Below the pieces are notes generated by a model. The model had not been told where the DNA came from and made no database searches. It saw only the letters and a program-made list of their open reading frames with translations. DNA of 64,000 bases from Actinomycetota bacterium (GTDB lineage: Bacteria > Actinomycetota > Actinomycetes > S36-B12 > UBA5976): assembly GCA_026392515.1 (NCBI GenBank), contig JAPLBY010000029.1, positions 77,493 through 141,492 on the forward strand, written 5' to 3'. Positions 1-10,093 of this stretch are shown in pieces (position 1 is the stretch's first letter; each line of letters begins with the position of its first letter). A program made the translations under genes and the position numbers.

Positions 1-4
1 CAAA

Positions 5-283
5 GTGAACAAGGCAGAACTAATTGATGGAGTAGCTGAAGCCGCAGGCCTAAGCAAAAAAGACGCCACCGCAGCTGTAGATGCAGTTTTTGACACCATC
101 TCCCGCGCAGTAGCCAAGGGTGACAAAGTTTCCCTAACAGGCTTCGGTATCTTCGAGAAGTCAGACCGCGCAGCCCGTACTGGCCGCAACCCACAGACTG
201 GTGCTCCAGTTCAGATTGCAGCAACATCAGTACCTAAGTTCCGCGCTGGCGCTGAATTCAAGAAAAAGGTTTCAGGCAAATAA
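5..283 (+). CDS. hup: HU family DNA-binding protein
   Basis: [32 protein letters not shown]... with [21 protein letters not shown] signature of HU/IHF family. Confidence 0.95.
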   Translation: MNKAELIDGVAEAAGLSKKDATAAVDAVFDTISRAVAKGDKVSLTGFGIFEKSDRAARTGRNPQTGAPVQIAATSVPKFRAGAEFKKKVSGK

Positions 284-300
284 GCCTTAAAACTTAAAGT

Positions 301-340
301 AATCGGACTCGTTGGGAAACCAACGAGTCCGATTCATTTT
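301..340 (+). terminator. Rho-independent terminator after hup
   Basis: AATCGGACTCGTTGG-GAAA-CCAACGAGTCCGATT perfect 15-bp stem followed by a T-rich tract. Confidence 0.9.
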
Positions 341-360
341 TATGTCAGGATGATTAAGTC

Positions 361-1101
361 ATGAGCAAATTCCCGCCACAGTCACACCGTGGCTTTTGGT
401 ATCGGTTTATCGCATTCGTTTTGCGCCCGATCCTAAAAGCAGCCACGGCCCGGGACTGGCGAGGTGGCGAATTCTTGCGCGTTGACCAAGGAATCGTCGT
501 AGCTATGAATCACCTTTCTTGGTATGACCCATTAGTGGCTGCTCACTTTGTTAATGACAATGGCCGGCCCGTTAGATTCTTGGCCAAAGTTGAAGTCTTT
601 AAGATTCCGTTGCTTGGATCGATTTTAAAAAGTGCCGGACAAATTCCGGTTCAGCGCGGTAACTCAGATGCAGCAGCTGGCTCATTGCGCGAAGCATTTA
701 GCGCAATTGAAAATGGTCAGTGTGTTGTCATCTACCCAGAAGGCACATTGACTCGTGATCCAAACCTTTGGCCGATGACTGCAAAGACTGGTGCAGCGCG
801 TATTGCACTAATGACCGGCGCTCCAGTTATTCCCGCAGCGCAATGGGGCCCGCAAGAAGTTATTCCGCCTTATTCAAAGAGCATTCGATTGTTCCCGCGC
901 AAAACTATGCACGTCTGGGCCGGACCTGCAATTGATCTTGATGACTTAAGAAGTCAACCAATTTCGGCCAGCACGCTACGCGAAGCCACGGAACGCATCA
1001 TGTTGGCCATTACTAAAATATTGGCAGAGCAACGTGGCGAGACTCCACCTGCTCAACCGCTGGACCGACGAATTGCACTTCAGAAGAAAGCAGAATCGTA
1101 A
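361..1101 (+). CDS. plsC: 1-acyl-sn-glycerol-3-phosphate acyltransferase family protein
   Basis: NHLSWYDP (HX4D-type) and YPEGTLTRD motifs of the PlsC family; upstream of gpsA. Confidence 0.85.
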   Translation: MSKFPPQSHRGFWYRFIAFVLRPILKAATARDWRGGEFLRVDQGIVVAMNHLSWYDPLVAAHFVNDNGRPVRFLAKVEVFKIPLLGSILKSAGQIPVQRGNSDAAAGSLREAFSAIENGQCVVIYPEGTLTRDPNLWPMTAKTGAARIALMTGAPVIPAAQWGPQEVIPPYSKSIRLFPRKTMHVWAGPAIDLDDLRSQPISASTLREATERIMLAITKILAEQRGETPPAQPLDRRIALQKKAES

Positions 1102-2120
1102 TGCGCGTCGCCGTAATGGGAGCTGGCTCTTGGGGATCAGTTTTCTCGATGATTCTTGCTGATGCTGGATGCGATGTTTCGCTTTGGGCTCGTAGCGCAG
1201 CAATTGCTGATGACATCAATTCCACTCACATTAACCACGCATACTTTCCAGAACTAACTCTTCCTAAAAACATCCTGGCCACTACAAATCCAGATAAAGC
1301 ATTAACTGATGCTGACCTTGTTGTGCTGGCAATGCCGGCCCAAACTTTGCGAGGAAATCTTTCTGCCTGGAGCTTGTCTATTCCAACGGATTCCATTTTG
1401 GTATCGCTTATCAAAGGCGTAGAACTAGGCACAGCCGAGCGCATGACTGAAGTTATTGCGGAGATAACCAAAGTTGATACCGAAAGAGTTGCGGTAGTTT
1501 CCGGACCAAACTTGGCACACGAAATCGCAGCTCGCGAACCAGCTGCAACCACGGTCGCCTGTATTAATGAAGAGTTTGCAATCAAGATTCAAGATGCTTG
1601 CACCACCGACTATTTCCGGCCGTATTACACAACCGATGTTGTTGGTGTGGAAATTGCGGGCGCAGTTAAAAACGTAATTGCCCTGGCAAACGGTATGGCC
1701 GTTGGTCTTGGTTATGGCGAGAATTCCCAGTCTGCACTTATGACGCGCGGCCTGGCTGAGATGTCTCGCTTGGGTGTTGCCCTTGGCGCCAACCCTCTTA
1801 CTTTTGCTGGGCTAGCCGGCGTTGGCGATTTGATTGCAACTTGTCAGTCACCGCTATCGCGCAACCGAACCATTGGTGTTTACCTTGGCGAAGGCAAAAC
1901 GATTGAGCAAGCTCAGACTTTAACCAAAACCACGTCAGAAGGCGTTAAGAGTTGCCAATCCATTTCGGATCTTGCCAATCGCCATGGGGTTGAGATGCCA
2001 ATTACTGAGCAAGTTGTAAACGTGATTCATCGCGGAACCAGCGCTGAGAAAGTTCTGAAGGCTTTCATGTCTCGACCAACAACGGCCGAAGAAGGCCAAG
2101 AACTAATGGAGCATATGTAG
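1101..2120 (+). CDS. gpsA: NAD(P)H-dependent glycerol-3-phosphate dehydrogenase
   Basis: N-terminal GAGSWGSVFSMILADAG Rossmann motif; VVSGPNLAHEIAAREPAATTVA; AGAVKNVIALANGMAVGLGYGENSQSALMTRGLAEM. Confidence 0.95.
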   Translation: MRVAVMGAGSWGSVFSMILADAGCDVSLWARSAAIADDINSTHINHAYFPELTLPKNILATTNPDKALTDADLVVLAMPAQTLRGNLSAWSLSIPTDSILVSLIKGVELGTAERMTEVIAEITKVDTERVAVVSGPNLAHEIAAREPAATTVACINEEFAIKIQDACTTDYFRPYYTTDVVGVEIAGAVKNVIALANGMAVGLGYGENSQSALMTRGLAEMSRLGVALGANPLTFAGLAGVGDLIATCQSPLSRNRTIGVYLGEGKTIEQAQTLTKTTSEGVKSCQSISDLANRHGVEMPITEQVVNVIHRGTSAEKVLKAFMSRPTTAEEGQELMEHM

Positions 2121-2123
2121 TTA

Positions 2124-3305
2124 CTAATATCCCATTTTTGGTTGAGTTTGATTTGCAATCTCACCAGTGGCATTTAGTGCTTGATCCAGATCAGCCCAAA
2201 TATCGTTTGCGTTTTCAATTCCAACTGATACGCGAATTAGATTCTCAGGAACTGCAGAATTTTCTTTAGGCCATCTGCGTCTACGTTCCATCAAGGTTTC
2301 GACACCACCAAGTGAAGTTGCATAAGTAATTAGCTCAACAGACTGACAAACTAGCTCGGCCGCTTCAGCATCGCCATCAACTTCAAATGCCAACATGAAT
2401 CCAGGGCCATCAGATTGACGCTTAGCAATGTCTGCATTCTTATGTCCACCAAGTCCTGGATAGTGCACAGCACGAACCTTGGTATGCCCAGCTAACTTCT
2501 CGGCAATGAATTGTGCATTTGATTCAGCGCGATCCACGCGAATTGCCAAAGTGCGAATACCGCGCAGTGCCAGGTAAGAATCGAATGCACTTGGCACGGC
2601 TCCCAAAAGAACTCGGCGACCAATAATCTTTTGCGCTAATTCTTCATCTGCAGTTACGAGCGCGCCCATAAGTAAGTCAGAGTGCCCAGCCAAACCTTTG
2701 GTAGCACTATGCATTACTAGGTGTGCACCTAGTTCAAGTGGTCGTTGCCGAATTGGAGTCATGAAGGTGTTATCTACTGCAAGGTAAGCGCCGTAATGTC
2801 GAGCCACGGTTGCAGTTGCTTCAATGTCACAAATTTCCATCATCGGATTAGTCGGCGTTTCAATCCAAACCCAAGAAGCAGGATTTCCGTCTCCGGCAAT
2901 TGCTGCTTTGACTGCAACATCATCAGTGACATCAACAAGTCGCAATTCAATTCGACCAAGGTCGTGAAGTTCCTTTAGTCGCATTGCAACACCGGTGTAT
3001 GAGTACTGACTAGCTACTACTGGTTTTCCTTGCGGGAATAAATCGAAGATGGCATTTGCCGCAGCCATGCCACTTGAGAAAACTGTGCACCGCCCACCTT
3101 CAAGTGCGCCGATTGCTTGCTCCAAGGAATCCAAGGTGGCGTTCCAATCGCGCATGTAGCCATAGGGTCCACCTGCGTGCATCGTGCTCGACAACACAAT
3201 CGGGGGATTGATAGGACCGTCTGGCGTTACAGGTGGACGACCAGCCTGCACGGCAGCGGTATCTAAATTCTTGAAGGACTCATGACCATTTTTCGGCGCG
3301 CTCAT
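2124..3305 (-). CDS. PLP-dependent trans-sulfuration enzyme family (cystathionine gamma-synthase/lyase-like)
   Basis: Cys/Met metabolism PLP enzyme signature (METPTNPMMEICDI, HSATKGLAGHSDLLMG). Start placed at internal ATG (MSAPKNGHESFKNLDT...) rather than the longer ORF start. Confidence 0.85.
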   Translation of the reverse strand: MSAPKNGHESFKNLDTAAVQAGRPPVTPDGPINPPIVLSSTMHAGGPYGYMRDWNATLDSLEQAIGALEGGRCTVFSSGMAAANAIFDLFPQGKPVVASQYSYTGVAMRLKELHDLGRIELRLVDVTDDVAVKAAIAGDGNPASWVWIETPTNPMMEICDIEATATVARHYGAYLAVDNTFMTPIRQRPLELGAHLVMHSATKGLAGHSDLLMGALVTADEELAQKIIGRRVLLGAVPSAFDSYLALRGIRTLAIRVDRAESNAQFIAEKLAGHTKVRAVHYPGLGGHKNADIAKRQSDGPGFMLAFEVDGDAEAAELVCQSVELITYATSLGGVETLMERRRRWPKENSAVPENLIRVSVGIENANDIWADLDQALNATGEIANQTQPKMGY

Positions 3306-3358
3306 AGGGAAAACACTAGTGCCATTAGATTTCAAAATGTTTCGGTAGCGTTGGACAG

Positions 3359-4453
3359 GTGAGTAAGAAAATCCGGGTAGCCGTAATCTTTGGCGGTCGC
3401 AGCAGCGAGCACTCGATTTCTTGCATATCTGCAGGCAGCGTTCTGCGCGCGCTTGATCGAAATCTTTATGATGTGGTGCCAATTGGCATCACAAAATCTG
3501 GCAAATGGGTTCTTGAAGCCGACGATGCTAATCGATTAGCGATTCAAAATGGTGTCTTTCCTGAAGTTGACTCAACCAACCCAGCAGTTCTTTTCACCGC
3601 AGATCCAAGTGCTAAAGATTTAGTGGTGCAATCCAAAGTGCCAGAGGTCCTGCAGCAAGTGGATGTTGCCTTCCCAGTGCTTCATGGACCATGGGGCGAA
3701 GATGGCACGATTCAAGGCTTACTTGAGTTAGCTGGAATTCCATATGTAGGCTCCGGCGTATTTGCATCAGCTGCCGCAATGGATAAAGCTCACTTAAAAG
3801 CAATGATGCATTCTGCTGGACTGCCAATTGGTCCGTATGAAGTTGTGAGTAATGCGCAGTGGCTAACTGAAAAAGATGCCAGCTTGGCGCGCATCAAGAC
3901 GTTAGGTCTGCCAGTTTTCATTAAGCCATGTCGCGCCGGTTCCAGTGTTGGAATCAGCAAAGTTAAGTCCCACGATGACTTAGTGGCAGCAATTGAAGTC
4001 GCCAGAATTCATGATCCAAAAATTATTGCCGAAGTAAGTATTGAAAATGCTCGCGAAATTGAATGCGGCGTTTTAGGTACCAGCACAGGACCTAAGGCAA
4101 GTGTTTGTGCCGAAATCATTGTGCGTGATGGACACGAGTTTTATGACTTTGAAGCAAAGTACGTAGATGATTCCGTTGAACTATCAGTCCCAGGAAAACT
4201 CGATCCAGCCCAACACGAGAAACTTCGTGAGCTTGCGGTTCAAGCTTTCTTGGCGATGGATGGCGAAGGACTTGCTCGGGTAGACATGTTTGTCACTGGA
4301 AATGATGTCGTGATTAACGAAATCAACACCATGCCAGGCTTCACGCCAATTTCGATGTACCCACGGATGTGGGCTGAAACTGGTCTTGATTACCCAGCGT
4401 TGGTTGATGCCTTGGTGCAAGATGCACTTCGCCGTGGTGTTGGTCTGCGCTAA
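3359..4453 (+). CDS. ddl: D-alanine--D-alanine ligase
   Basis: VAVIFGGRSSEHSISCISA; HGPWGEDGTIQGLLELAGIPYVGSGV; INEINTMPGFTPISMYPRMW. Confidence 0.95.
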   Translation: MSKKIRVAVIFGGRSSEHSISCISAGSVLRALDRNLYDVVPIGITKSGKWVLEADDANRLAIQNGVFPEVDSTNPAVLFTADPSAKDLVVQSKVPEVLQQVDVAFPVLHGPWGEDGTIQGLLELAGIPYVGSGVFASAAAMDKAHLKAMMHSAGLPIGPYEVVSNAQWLTEKDASLARIKTLGLPVFIKPCRAGSSVGISKVKSHDDLVAAIEVARIHDPKIIAEVSIENAREIECGVLGTSTGPKASVCAEIIVRDGHEFYDFEAKYVDDSVELSVPGKLDPAQHEKLRELAVQAFLAMDGEGLARVDMFVTGNDVVINEINTMPGFTPISMYPRMWAETGLDYPALVDALVQDALRRGVGLR

Positions 4454-4472
4454 TCGCGCTAACGTGTAATAC

Positions 4473-5441
4473 ATGACCGAGCAAAGTGTGAGTGGCCAAA
4501 CCGTTGGCCAACTTGGCGAATTTGCATTGATTGACGCAATTGCAGCCCGACTGGCTAAATCATCAATCGAAACGGTTTCGGTAGGTATTGGCGATGACTC
4601 TGCAGTTGTATCTGCCAAGGGCGGGAACGTTGTCGCTTGCATAGACATGTTGACGCAAGGCGTGCATTTCCGTCTTGACTGGTCTGAAGCAAAAGATATT
4701 GGTCGTAAAGCAGCTGCGCAAAACTTAGCCGACATCTTTGCGATGGGAGCAACACCAACGGCATTGCTAGTTGGACTTGCGCTTCCTTCCGATACCCAAG
4801 TGTCTTGGGTAATGGGTTTAGCAGATGGTTTGAGTGAAGAAGCATCACTAGTTGGCGTGACCGTAGTTGGCGGCGACATAGTTCGTGGCGATTCAATTGC
4901 AATCAGCGTTACTGCGTTAGGTGAACTAGGGGAGCGAGCAGCAATTCTGCGATCCGGTGCAAAGCCAGGAGATGTTTTAGCCCTGGCCGGTCGACTTGGG
5001 TTTGCCCAAGCTGGATTGTTAATGCTTTCTCGCGGCTTTAGATCGCCAAGAGTTTTAGTTGGAGCCCACCGCGTCCCAGAACCACCATATGAATTAGTTC
5101 GACTTGCTACGCATGCGACATCGATGATCGACATCAGCGATGGTTTAGTTTCAGATTTGAGTCACATCGCTAAAGCATCTGGCGTCTCAATAAATATCAA
5201 GACTGCAGAATTTGATATTCCTGAACCACTTGCCGCAGCAGCTTCGGCATTTAATGGGGATGCGCTGGAATGGATTTTGACGGGCGGTGAAGATCACGCA
5301 TTTGCTGCCACATTCAGCAATGCTCTTGATGTGCCTTCTGGCTGGACCATTATTGGATCAGTCGAAGCTGGAGAGCCAGCTGTAACCGTTGATGGCGAGA
5401 TCTATTCCGGTAAAGGTTGGGATCACTTCTCAACCAACTAA
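4473..5441 (+). CDS. thiL: Thiamine-monophosphate kinase
   Basis: VGIGDDSAVV, DMLTQGVHFRLDW, GRKAAAQNLADIFAMGATP motifs of ThiL. Confidence 0.93.
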   Translation: MTEQSVSGQTVGQLGEFALIDAIAARLAKSSIETVSVGIGDDSAVVSAKGGNVVACIDMLTQGVHFRLDWSEAKDIGRKAAAQNLADIFAMGATPTALLVGLALPSDTQVSWVMGLADGLSEEASLVGVTVVGGDIVRGDSIAISVTALGELGERAAILRSGAKPGDVLALAGRLGFAQAGLLMLSRGFRSPRVLVGAHRVPEPPYELVRLATHATSMIDISDGLVSDLSHIAKASGVSINIKTAEFDIPEPLAAAASAFNGDALEWILTGGEDHAFAATFSNALDVPSGWTIIGSVEAGEPAVTVDGEIYSGKGWDHFSTN

Positions 5442-5472
5442 AAATCCCCCCGATTAAATCGAGGGGATTTTT
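5440..5472. terminator. Bidirectional terminator between convergent thiL and rpmB
   Basis: AAAATCCCC...GGGGATTTTT inverted repeat located between convergent genes. Confidence 0.85.
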
Positions 5473-5487
5473 AAGTTTAGTTAGCTA

Positions 5488-5676
5488 TCAGACGCGGGAA
5501 ACTTTTCCAGCCTTGATGCATGAAGTGCAAACATTTAGACGCTTTGGCGAGTTGTTAACAACTGCGTGCACGGTCTGGATGTTTGGATTGAAACGACGCT
5601 TGGTTCGACGGTGTGAGTGGGAAATGGCGTGGCCAAAGCCTGGGCCTTTGCCACAGACGTCACATACAGCAGCCAT
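5488..5676 (-). CDS. rpmB: 50S ribosomal protein L28
   Basis: [34 protein letters not shown]; length 62 aa. Confidence 0.95.
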   Translation of the reverse strand: MAAVCDVCGKGPGFGHAISHSHRRTKRRFNPNIQTVHAVVNNSPKRLNVCTSCIKAGKVSRV

Positions 5677-5826
5677 TTTGACTCCTTGAAGATTGATGGT
5701 TTTGCTTGGTTAAGCCTTGCCAGACTACCTGCGAATGCTCAGAAATTCCAATTCGGGCTCAACTAAACCCTATAACTGCGGGCTTGTGACTCATCCGGAA
5801 ACCTATGAGACAGGTAACCTAGGGGC

Positions 5827-6714
5827 GTGGCAAACACTGGAAATGCGGGTATTGACGCGGCTACGCTCCAGGCAGCCATGGTTCAGTTCCAGGACTTACT
5901 GGCCCAAAATGAGCAGTTACTCAACGATTTAAACGTTTATCCAGTGCCAGATTCCGATACTGGCTCAAATACTCTGCACACGCTTAAGGCAGGCATTGCC
6001 AACGCTTCAGGCCACGCATCCGACTTAGGTGAGTACGCCGCAGCCTTAGCAACGGGTGCCGCGAAGTCCGCTCTAGGAAATTCGGGCGTGATCTTGGCTC
6101 AGTATTTGCAGGGACTGGCACAAGGCTTATCGCAAGTTAAAACTACTGATCAATGTTCACCAAGTGAATGGCAGCAGTCGCTTGAGCAAGCTGCAGTTGT
6201 TGCTCGGGAGTCGGTACTAACTCCTGCGGAAGGCACCATGCTCACGATTGCTGATGCTGCCGCGAATGTTCCAGCGCAATCAGATTTTCAAAAGTATTAT
6301 CAGGCTGTTCAAATCGCAGTTCGTGCTGCCGTAATTGAAACGCAGAATTTGTTACCAGAACTTGTCGCAGCAGAAGTTGTTGATTCAGGCGCCTTGGCAC
6401 TTTCGTTTTTTCATGACAGTGTCGCATTAAGTTTTGGGGTAACTGTAAGTCCACTGGAGATAAAGCCTCGCAAACTCGTTGCCACGAGTTACTCAGGTCC
6501 AGCATTTGAATTAATGTTTTCGGTCATCTGCTCACAAGCGATCAAAGAAGAAATTGAAAGCAAGATTTCTAGCCTTGGTGAATCGATTGCGATTTCTGGC
6601 CTCGAACCAGACTTCAACTTCCACATTCACACCAACGAACCAGACAAAGTGATTGCAAGTTGTGAAAACCAAGTCGAAATAACCAATATTCGAATCTCTG
6701 AGCTAGGCAACTAA
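5827..6714 (+). CDS. DAK2 domain-containing (FakA-like) protein, short form
   Basis: LNVYPVPDSDTGSNTLHTLKAG, ALGNSGVILAQYLQGLAQGL, TPAEGTMLTIADAAA, then a FakA middle-domain-like IHTNEPDKVI segment; located upstream of recG. Confidence 0.8.
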   Translation: MANTGNAGIDAATLQAAMVQFQDLLAQNEQLLNDLNVYPVPDSDTGSNTLHTLKAGIANASGHASDLGEYAAALATGAAKSALGNSGVILAQYLQGLAQGLSQVKTTDQCSPSEWQQSLEQAAVVARESVLTPAEGTMLTIADAAANVPAQSDFQKYYQAVQIAVRAAVIETQNLLPELVAAEVVDSGALALSFFHDSVALSFGVTVSPLEIKPRKLVATSYSGPAFELMFSVICSQAIKEEIESKISSLGESIAISGLEPDFNFHIHTNEPDKVIASCENQVEITNIRISELGN

Positions 6715-6718
6715 TTAG

Positions 6719-8884
6719 ATGGCCGACTTAAGTACTCAAGTAGTTGAAGTTGTTGGCGCCAAGACTGCAGCGCTCTTAAAGTCAGAATTTGAAATTGAAT
6801 TGGTTGAAGATTTACTTCGGCACTATCCACGCAGATATGAACAACGTGGTGCATTAACTGATCTTGGCAATCTTGACATTGGTGATCACGTCACGGTGCA
6901 GGCTCAGGTTAAGAGTTTTAAGAATTTAAAGAACGCAAAGGGCGGCACGCGTCAAGAAGTTGTTATCAGTGATGGCTCAGGCTCTTTGACTTTGATGTTC
7001 TTTAATCAACACTGGCGCGAAAAAGATTTAGTAGCCGGTCGGCAAGGTTTGTTCGCTGGACAAGTTTCGGTGTTTAACAACAAGCGCCAGTTAACTCATC
7101 CAGAGTATGAACTTCTTGATGATGCAGCTGATGTAAATCCAGATGATTACGCCGAAGCTTTCTTGCCGGTCTATCCCGCAACTAAGAAACTGCAGACTTG
7201 GACGATCGAACGCAGCATTGACTTGGCACTAACTGCACTTGGCAATGTTGAAGACCCGTTGCCAGCGGACATCCGAAAATCTGAAGGCCTGATCGATTTA
7301 GATGTTGCGTTGCATGCGATTCATAAGCCAACATCCCTTGAGCAACTTGAAGCCAGCAGATTACGTCTGAAGTGGGATGAAGCTTTAGCCCTTCAAGTTG
7401 TTTTGGCTAAGCAACGTCACGAAGAAGATTCCTGGCCAGCTATTTCGAGAACCGAAAAACCAGATGGCTTACTTGCCGCTTTTGATGCGAGATTGCCCTT
7501 CACCCTGACGCAAGGACAAAGTGAAGTAGCTAAAACAATTTCGGCTGAAATGGCAGCTGGCCATCCAATGCATCGCCTACTGCAAGGTGAAGTAGGTAGT
7601 GGAAAGACCGTTGTTGCGGTGCGAGCGATGCTGACTGTCGTGGATTCAGGTGGCCAAGCAGCATTGCTGGCACCAACTGAAGTGCTGGCAGCCCAGCACT
7701 ATCGAGCAATTACTAACTTGCTTGGGCCATTGGCCGAGAGAGGGAAACTCGGGGCTCACGATGAAGGCACTGGCGTAACCCTGCTGACCGGATCAATGAC
7801 AACTGCGGCCAGGCGACAAGCCTTGCTAGACATCACGTCAGGCCAAGCTGGAATCGTCATCGGAACACATGCGTTGCTTGAAGATCGAGTTGATTTCTTT
7901 GATCTGGGACTTGTCGTTATCGACGAGCAACATCGCTTTGGTGTGGAACAGCGCGCAACGTTAGTTGGCAAAGCTGGAAGTGATCGACGTCCGCACGTTC
8001 TAGTTATGACTGCAACACCAATTCCGCGCACGGTTGCCATGACTGCATTTGGAGCACTTGATATTTCAACTTTGAGTGAACTCCCAGCCGGACGTTCGCC
8101 GATTACTTCTCACGTTGTTTTGTCCGCTGAGAAACCAAGCCACTTAGCCAGAGCTTGGGAACGCATTGTCGAAGAAGTTAAAGCAGGGCATCAGGCGTAT
8201 GTAGTTGTCCCACGAATTGCCAGCCAAGAAGATAAAGATCTAAAGCCGGGCCAACGCCAAGCAATTGCACTTGAAGATTTAGCACCGCAGTTAATCGAGG
8301 GCCCACTAAAAGATGTTCGTGTTGGAATCATGCACGGGCAAATGCCAGGCGCGGACAAAGATGATGTGATGCAAAGATTTGCAAATGGTCCAGCACATAA
8401 AGACGGCATTGATGTTTTGATCTCAACTACGGTTATCGAAGTTGGTGTGGATGTTCCGAATGCGACAACCATGGTGATCATGGATGCGGATCGTTTCGGC
8501 ATTAGCCAGTTACACCAACTCCGCGGTCGCGTAGGTCGTGGCAGCGCTCCTGGGCTATGTCTGCTGGTAACGGAAGCACCAGCGTTTAGTCCAGCTCGGG
8601 AACGCTTGGCGGCAGTTGCCTCAACGAATGATGGCTTTGAATTGGCAGCCCTTGATCTGGAGCAACGACGTGAAGGTGATGTTCTAGGGCGCAATCAATC
8701 AGGTATGCGCTCGAGCTTGAAGTTAGTTAGCATCCTGCGTGATGAAGAGATTTTGGAACAAGCCAGAATTGCTGCTGTGGATATCGTGAACAAAGATCCT
8801 GAATTGGATTCCAATCCAGCACTAGCCAGAGCTGTGCAATCGCTAATTGATCAAGCGCGCGCTGAGTTTGTGAAGAAATCATGA
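6719..8884 (+). CDS. recG: ATP-dependent DNA helicase RecG
   Basis: GEVGSGKTVVAVRA Walker A, VVIDEQHRFGVEQR, VMTATPIPRTVAMTAFGALDISTLSELPAGR, QLHQLRGRVGRG. Confidence 0.95.
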   Translation: MADLSTQVVEVVGAKTAALLKSEFEIELVEDLLRHYPRRYEQRGALTDLGNLDIGDHVTVQAQVKSFKNLKNAKGGTRQEVVISDGSGSLTLMFFNQHWREKDLVAGRQGLFAGQVSVFNNKRQLTHPEYELLDDAADVNPDDYAEAFLPVYPATKKLQTWTIERSIDLALTALGNVEDPLPADIRKSEGLIDLDVALHAIHKPTSLEQLEASRLRLKWDEALALQVVLAKQRHEEDSWPAISRTEKPDGLLAAFDARLPFTLTQGQSEVAKTISAEMAAGHPMHRLLQGEVGSGKTVVAVRAMLTVVDSGGQAALLAPTEVLAAQHYRAITNLLGPLAERGKLGAHDEGTGVTLLTGSMTTAARRQALLDITSGQAGIVIGTHALLEDRVDFFDLGLVVIDEQHRFGVEQRATLVGKAGSDRRPHVLVMTATPIPRTVAMTAFGALDISTLSELPAGRSPITSHVVLSAEKPSHLARAWERIVEEVKAGHQAYVVVPRIASQEDKDLKPGQRQAIALEDLAPQLIEGPLKDVRVGIMHGQMPGADKDDVMQRFANGPAHKDGIDVLISTTVIEVGVDVPNATTMVIMDADRFGISQLHQLRGRVGRGSAPGLCLLVTEAPAFSPARERLAAVASTNDGFELAALDLEQRREGDVLGRNQSGMRSSLKLVSILRDEEILEQARIAAVDIVNKDPELDSNPALARAVQSLIDQARAEFVKKS

Positions 8885-9450
8885 CGCGAATAATTGGCGG
8901 TGATTTCCGCGGTCGCTCAATCAAAGTTCCTGACGCGGAAACTCGCCCAACTTCAAGTCGAGTTCGGGAAGCAATTTTTTCTTCGGTTGAGCATGCAGTG
9001 AGTGGACTTGATGACTTAAGAGTTTTGGATTTGTTCTCAGGGTCGGGTGCATTTGGAATTGAATCAATCTCGCGCGGCGCAGCTGAAGCGGTGCTGATTG
9101 AAAAAGACTTGCGCGCAGCAGACACACTTCATTCCAACGTCGCAAACTTTGGCATCAAGAATGCTCGGGTTGTAATCGCTGATGCCTTCAATGATGTGGC
9201 ACAAAAATCTGGGCGTGGAAGTTTTGATGTGGTGTTTATTGATCCGCCTTATTCTTTCGAAGACGAACAGGTCAACACCTTGATTGGTCACCTGGCAAAG
9301 AATGACTGGCTAAACGAATACGCCGTGATTGTGGTGGAACGCGGGTCACGATCCCGAGTAATTTGGCCAGAATCTGTTGAAGAACTTCGCAAGAAGGTTT
9401 ATGGAGACACGACTATTTGGTACGGTCAGTATCTGAACAGTGATCAATAG
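8881..9450 (+). CDS. rsmD: 16S rRNA (guanine(966)-N(2))-methyltransferase
   Basis: RIIGGDFRGRSIKVPDAETRPTSSRVREAIFS, LDLFSGSGAFGIESISRGA, FIDPPY; ATGA overlap with recG. Confidence 0.93.
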   Translation: MTRIIGGDFRGRSIKVPDAETRPTSSRVREAIFSSVEHAVSGLDDLRVLDLFSGSGAFGIESISRGAAEAVLIEKDLRAADTLHSNVANFGIKNARVVIADAFNDVAQKSGRGSFDVVFIDPPYSFEDEQVNTLIGHLAKNDWLNEYAVIVVERGSRSRVIWPESVEELRKKVYGDTTIWYGQYLNSDQ

Positions 9451-9487
9451 TAATTCGACAACTGTCGGTTTTGAGAGGGTGAGTTAG

Positions 9488-9982
9488 ATGGCAAAGAGCG
9501 GAACTAGAAAAGCCGTTTGTCCAGGTTCTTTTGATCCTGTAACTTTTGGCCACCTTGACGTCTTTGCCCGCGCAGCCGAACAGTATGACCACGTGACCGT
9601 TGCGGTCCTGCAAAACAGCACTAAAGCTGGATTGTTCACTATGGAACAGCGCATTGAAATGATCACCGAATGCGTTAAGCCTTACCCAAACATCGTGGTT
9701 GATACCTTTAAAGGCTTGCTAGTCGATTACTGCAAAGGCAATGGAATTAGCGCAATTTTCAAGGGCCTGCGAGCCGTATCGGACTTTGATTACGAACTTC
9801 AGATGGCTCAAATGAACTCCCGTCTAGGCGTAGACACCTTGTTTGTGGCAACGAATCCGGAGTACAGCTTCCTTTCTTCCAGCATTGTTAAGGAAATCGC
9901 CAAATTTGGCGGGGATGTGGCTGGCCTTGTTCCAGACAATGTCCATGAGGCTCTGAAGGCCCAACTGAACGCAAAATCCTGA
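9488..9982 (+). CDS. coaD: Pantetheine-phosphate adenylyltransferase
   Basis: CPGSFDPVTFGHLDVFARA; KGLRAVSDFDYELQMAQMN; SFLSSSIVKEIAKFGGDV. Confidence 0.97.
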   Translation: MAKSGTRKAVCPGSFDPVTFGHLDVFARAAEQYDHVTVAVLQNSTKAGLFTMEQRIEMITECVKPYPNIVVDTFKGLLVDYCKGNGISAIFKGLRAVSDFDYELQMAQMNSRLGVDTLFVATNPEYSFLSSSIVKEIAKFGGDVAGLVPDNVHEALKAQLNAKS

Positions 9983-9991
9983 TTTTGCGCT

Positions 9992-10022
9992 GGTTTCTCC
10001 CAGACTCGATTTGGGAGAGCCA
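9992..10022 (+). terminator. Hairpin downstream of coaD, possible terminator
   Basis: TCTCCCA(9996-10002)...TGGGAGA(10012-10018), no strong U tract. Confidence 0.4.
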
Positions 10023-10093
10023 CTAAAAACGCGCTAATCTAGCCATTGGTCTTTCACGAGGCCGAATGAGCCTTACTTCCAGCGAGGAATACT

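Noticed and set aside
4184-5134. 316-aa minus-strand ORF across ddl and thiL
   Set aside because: It lies antisense to two well-recognised genes on the plus strand, has a low-complexity Ser/Thr/Pro composition and no recognisable family; a typical shadow ORF.
8191-8694. 167-aa minus-strand ORF inside recG
   Set aside because: Arg/Ser-rich shadow ORF fully inside a conserved helicase coding region.
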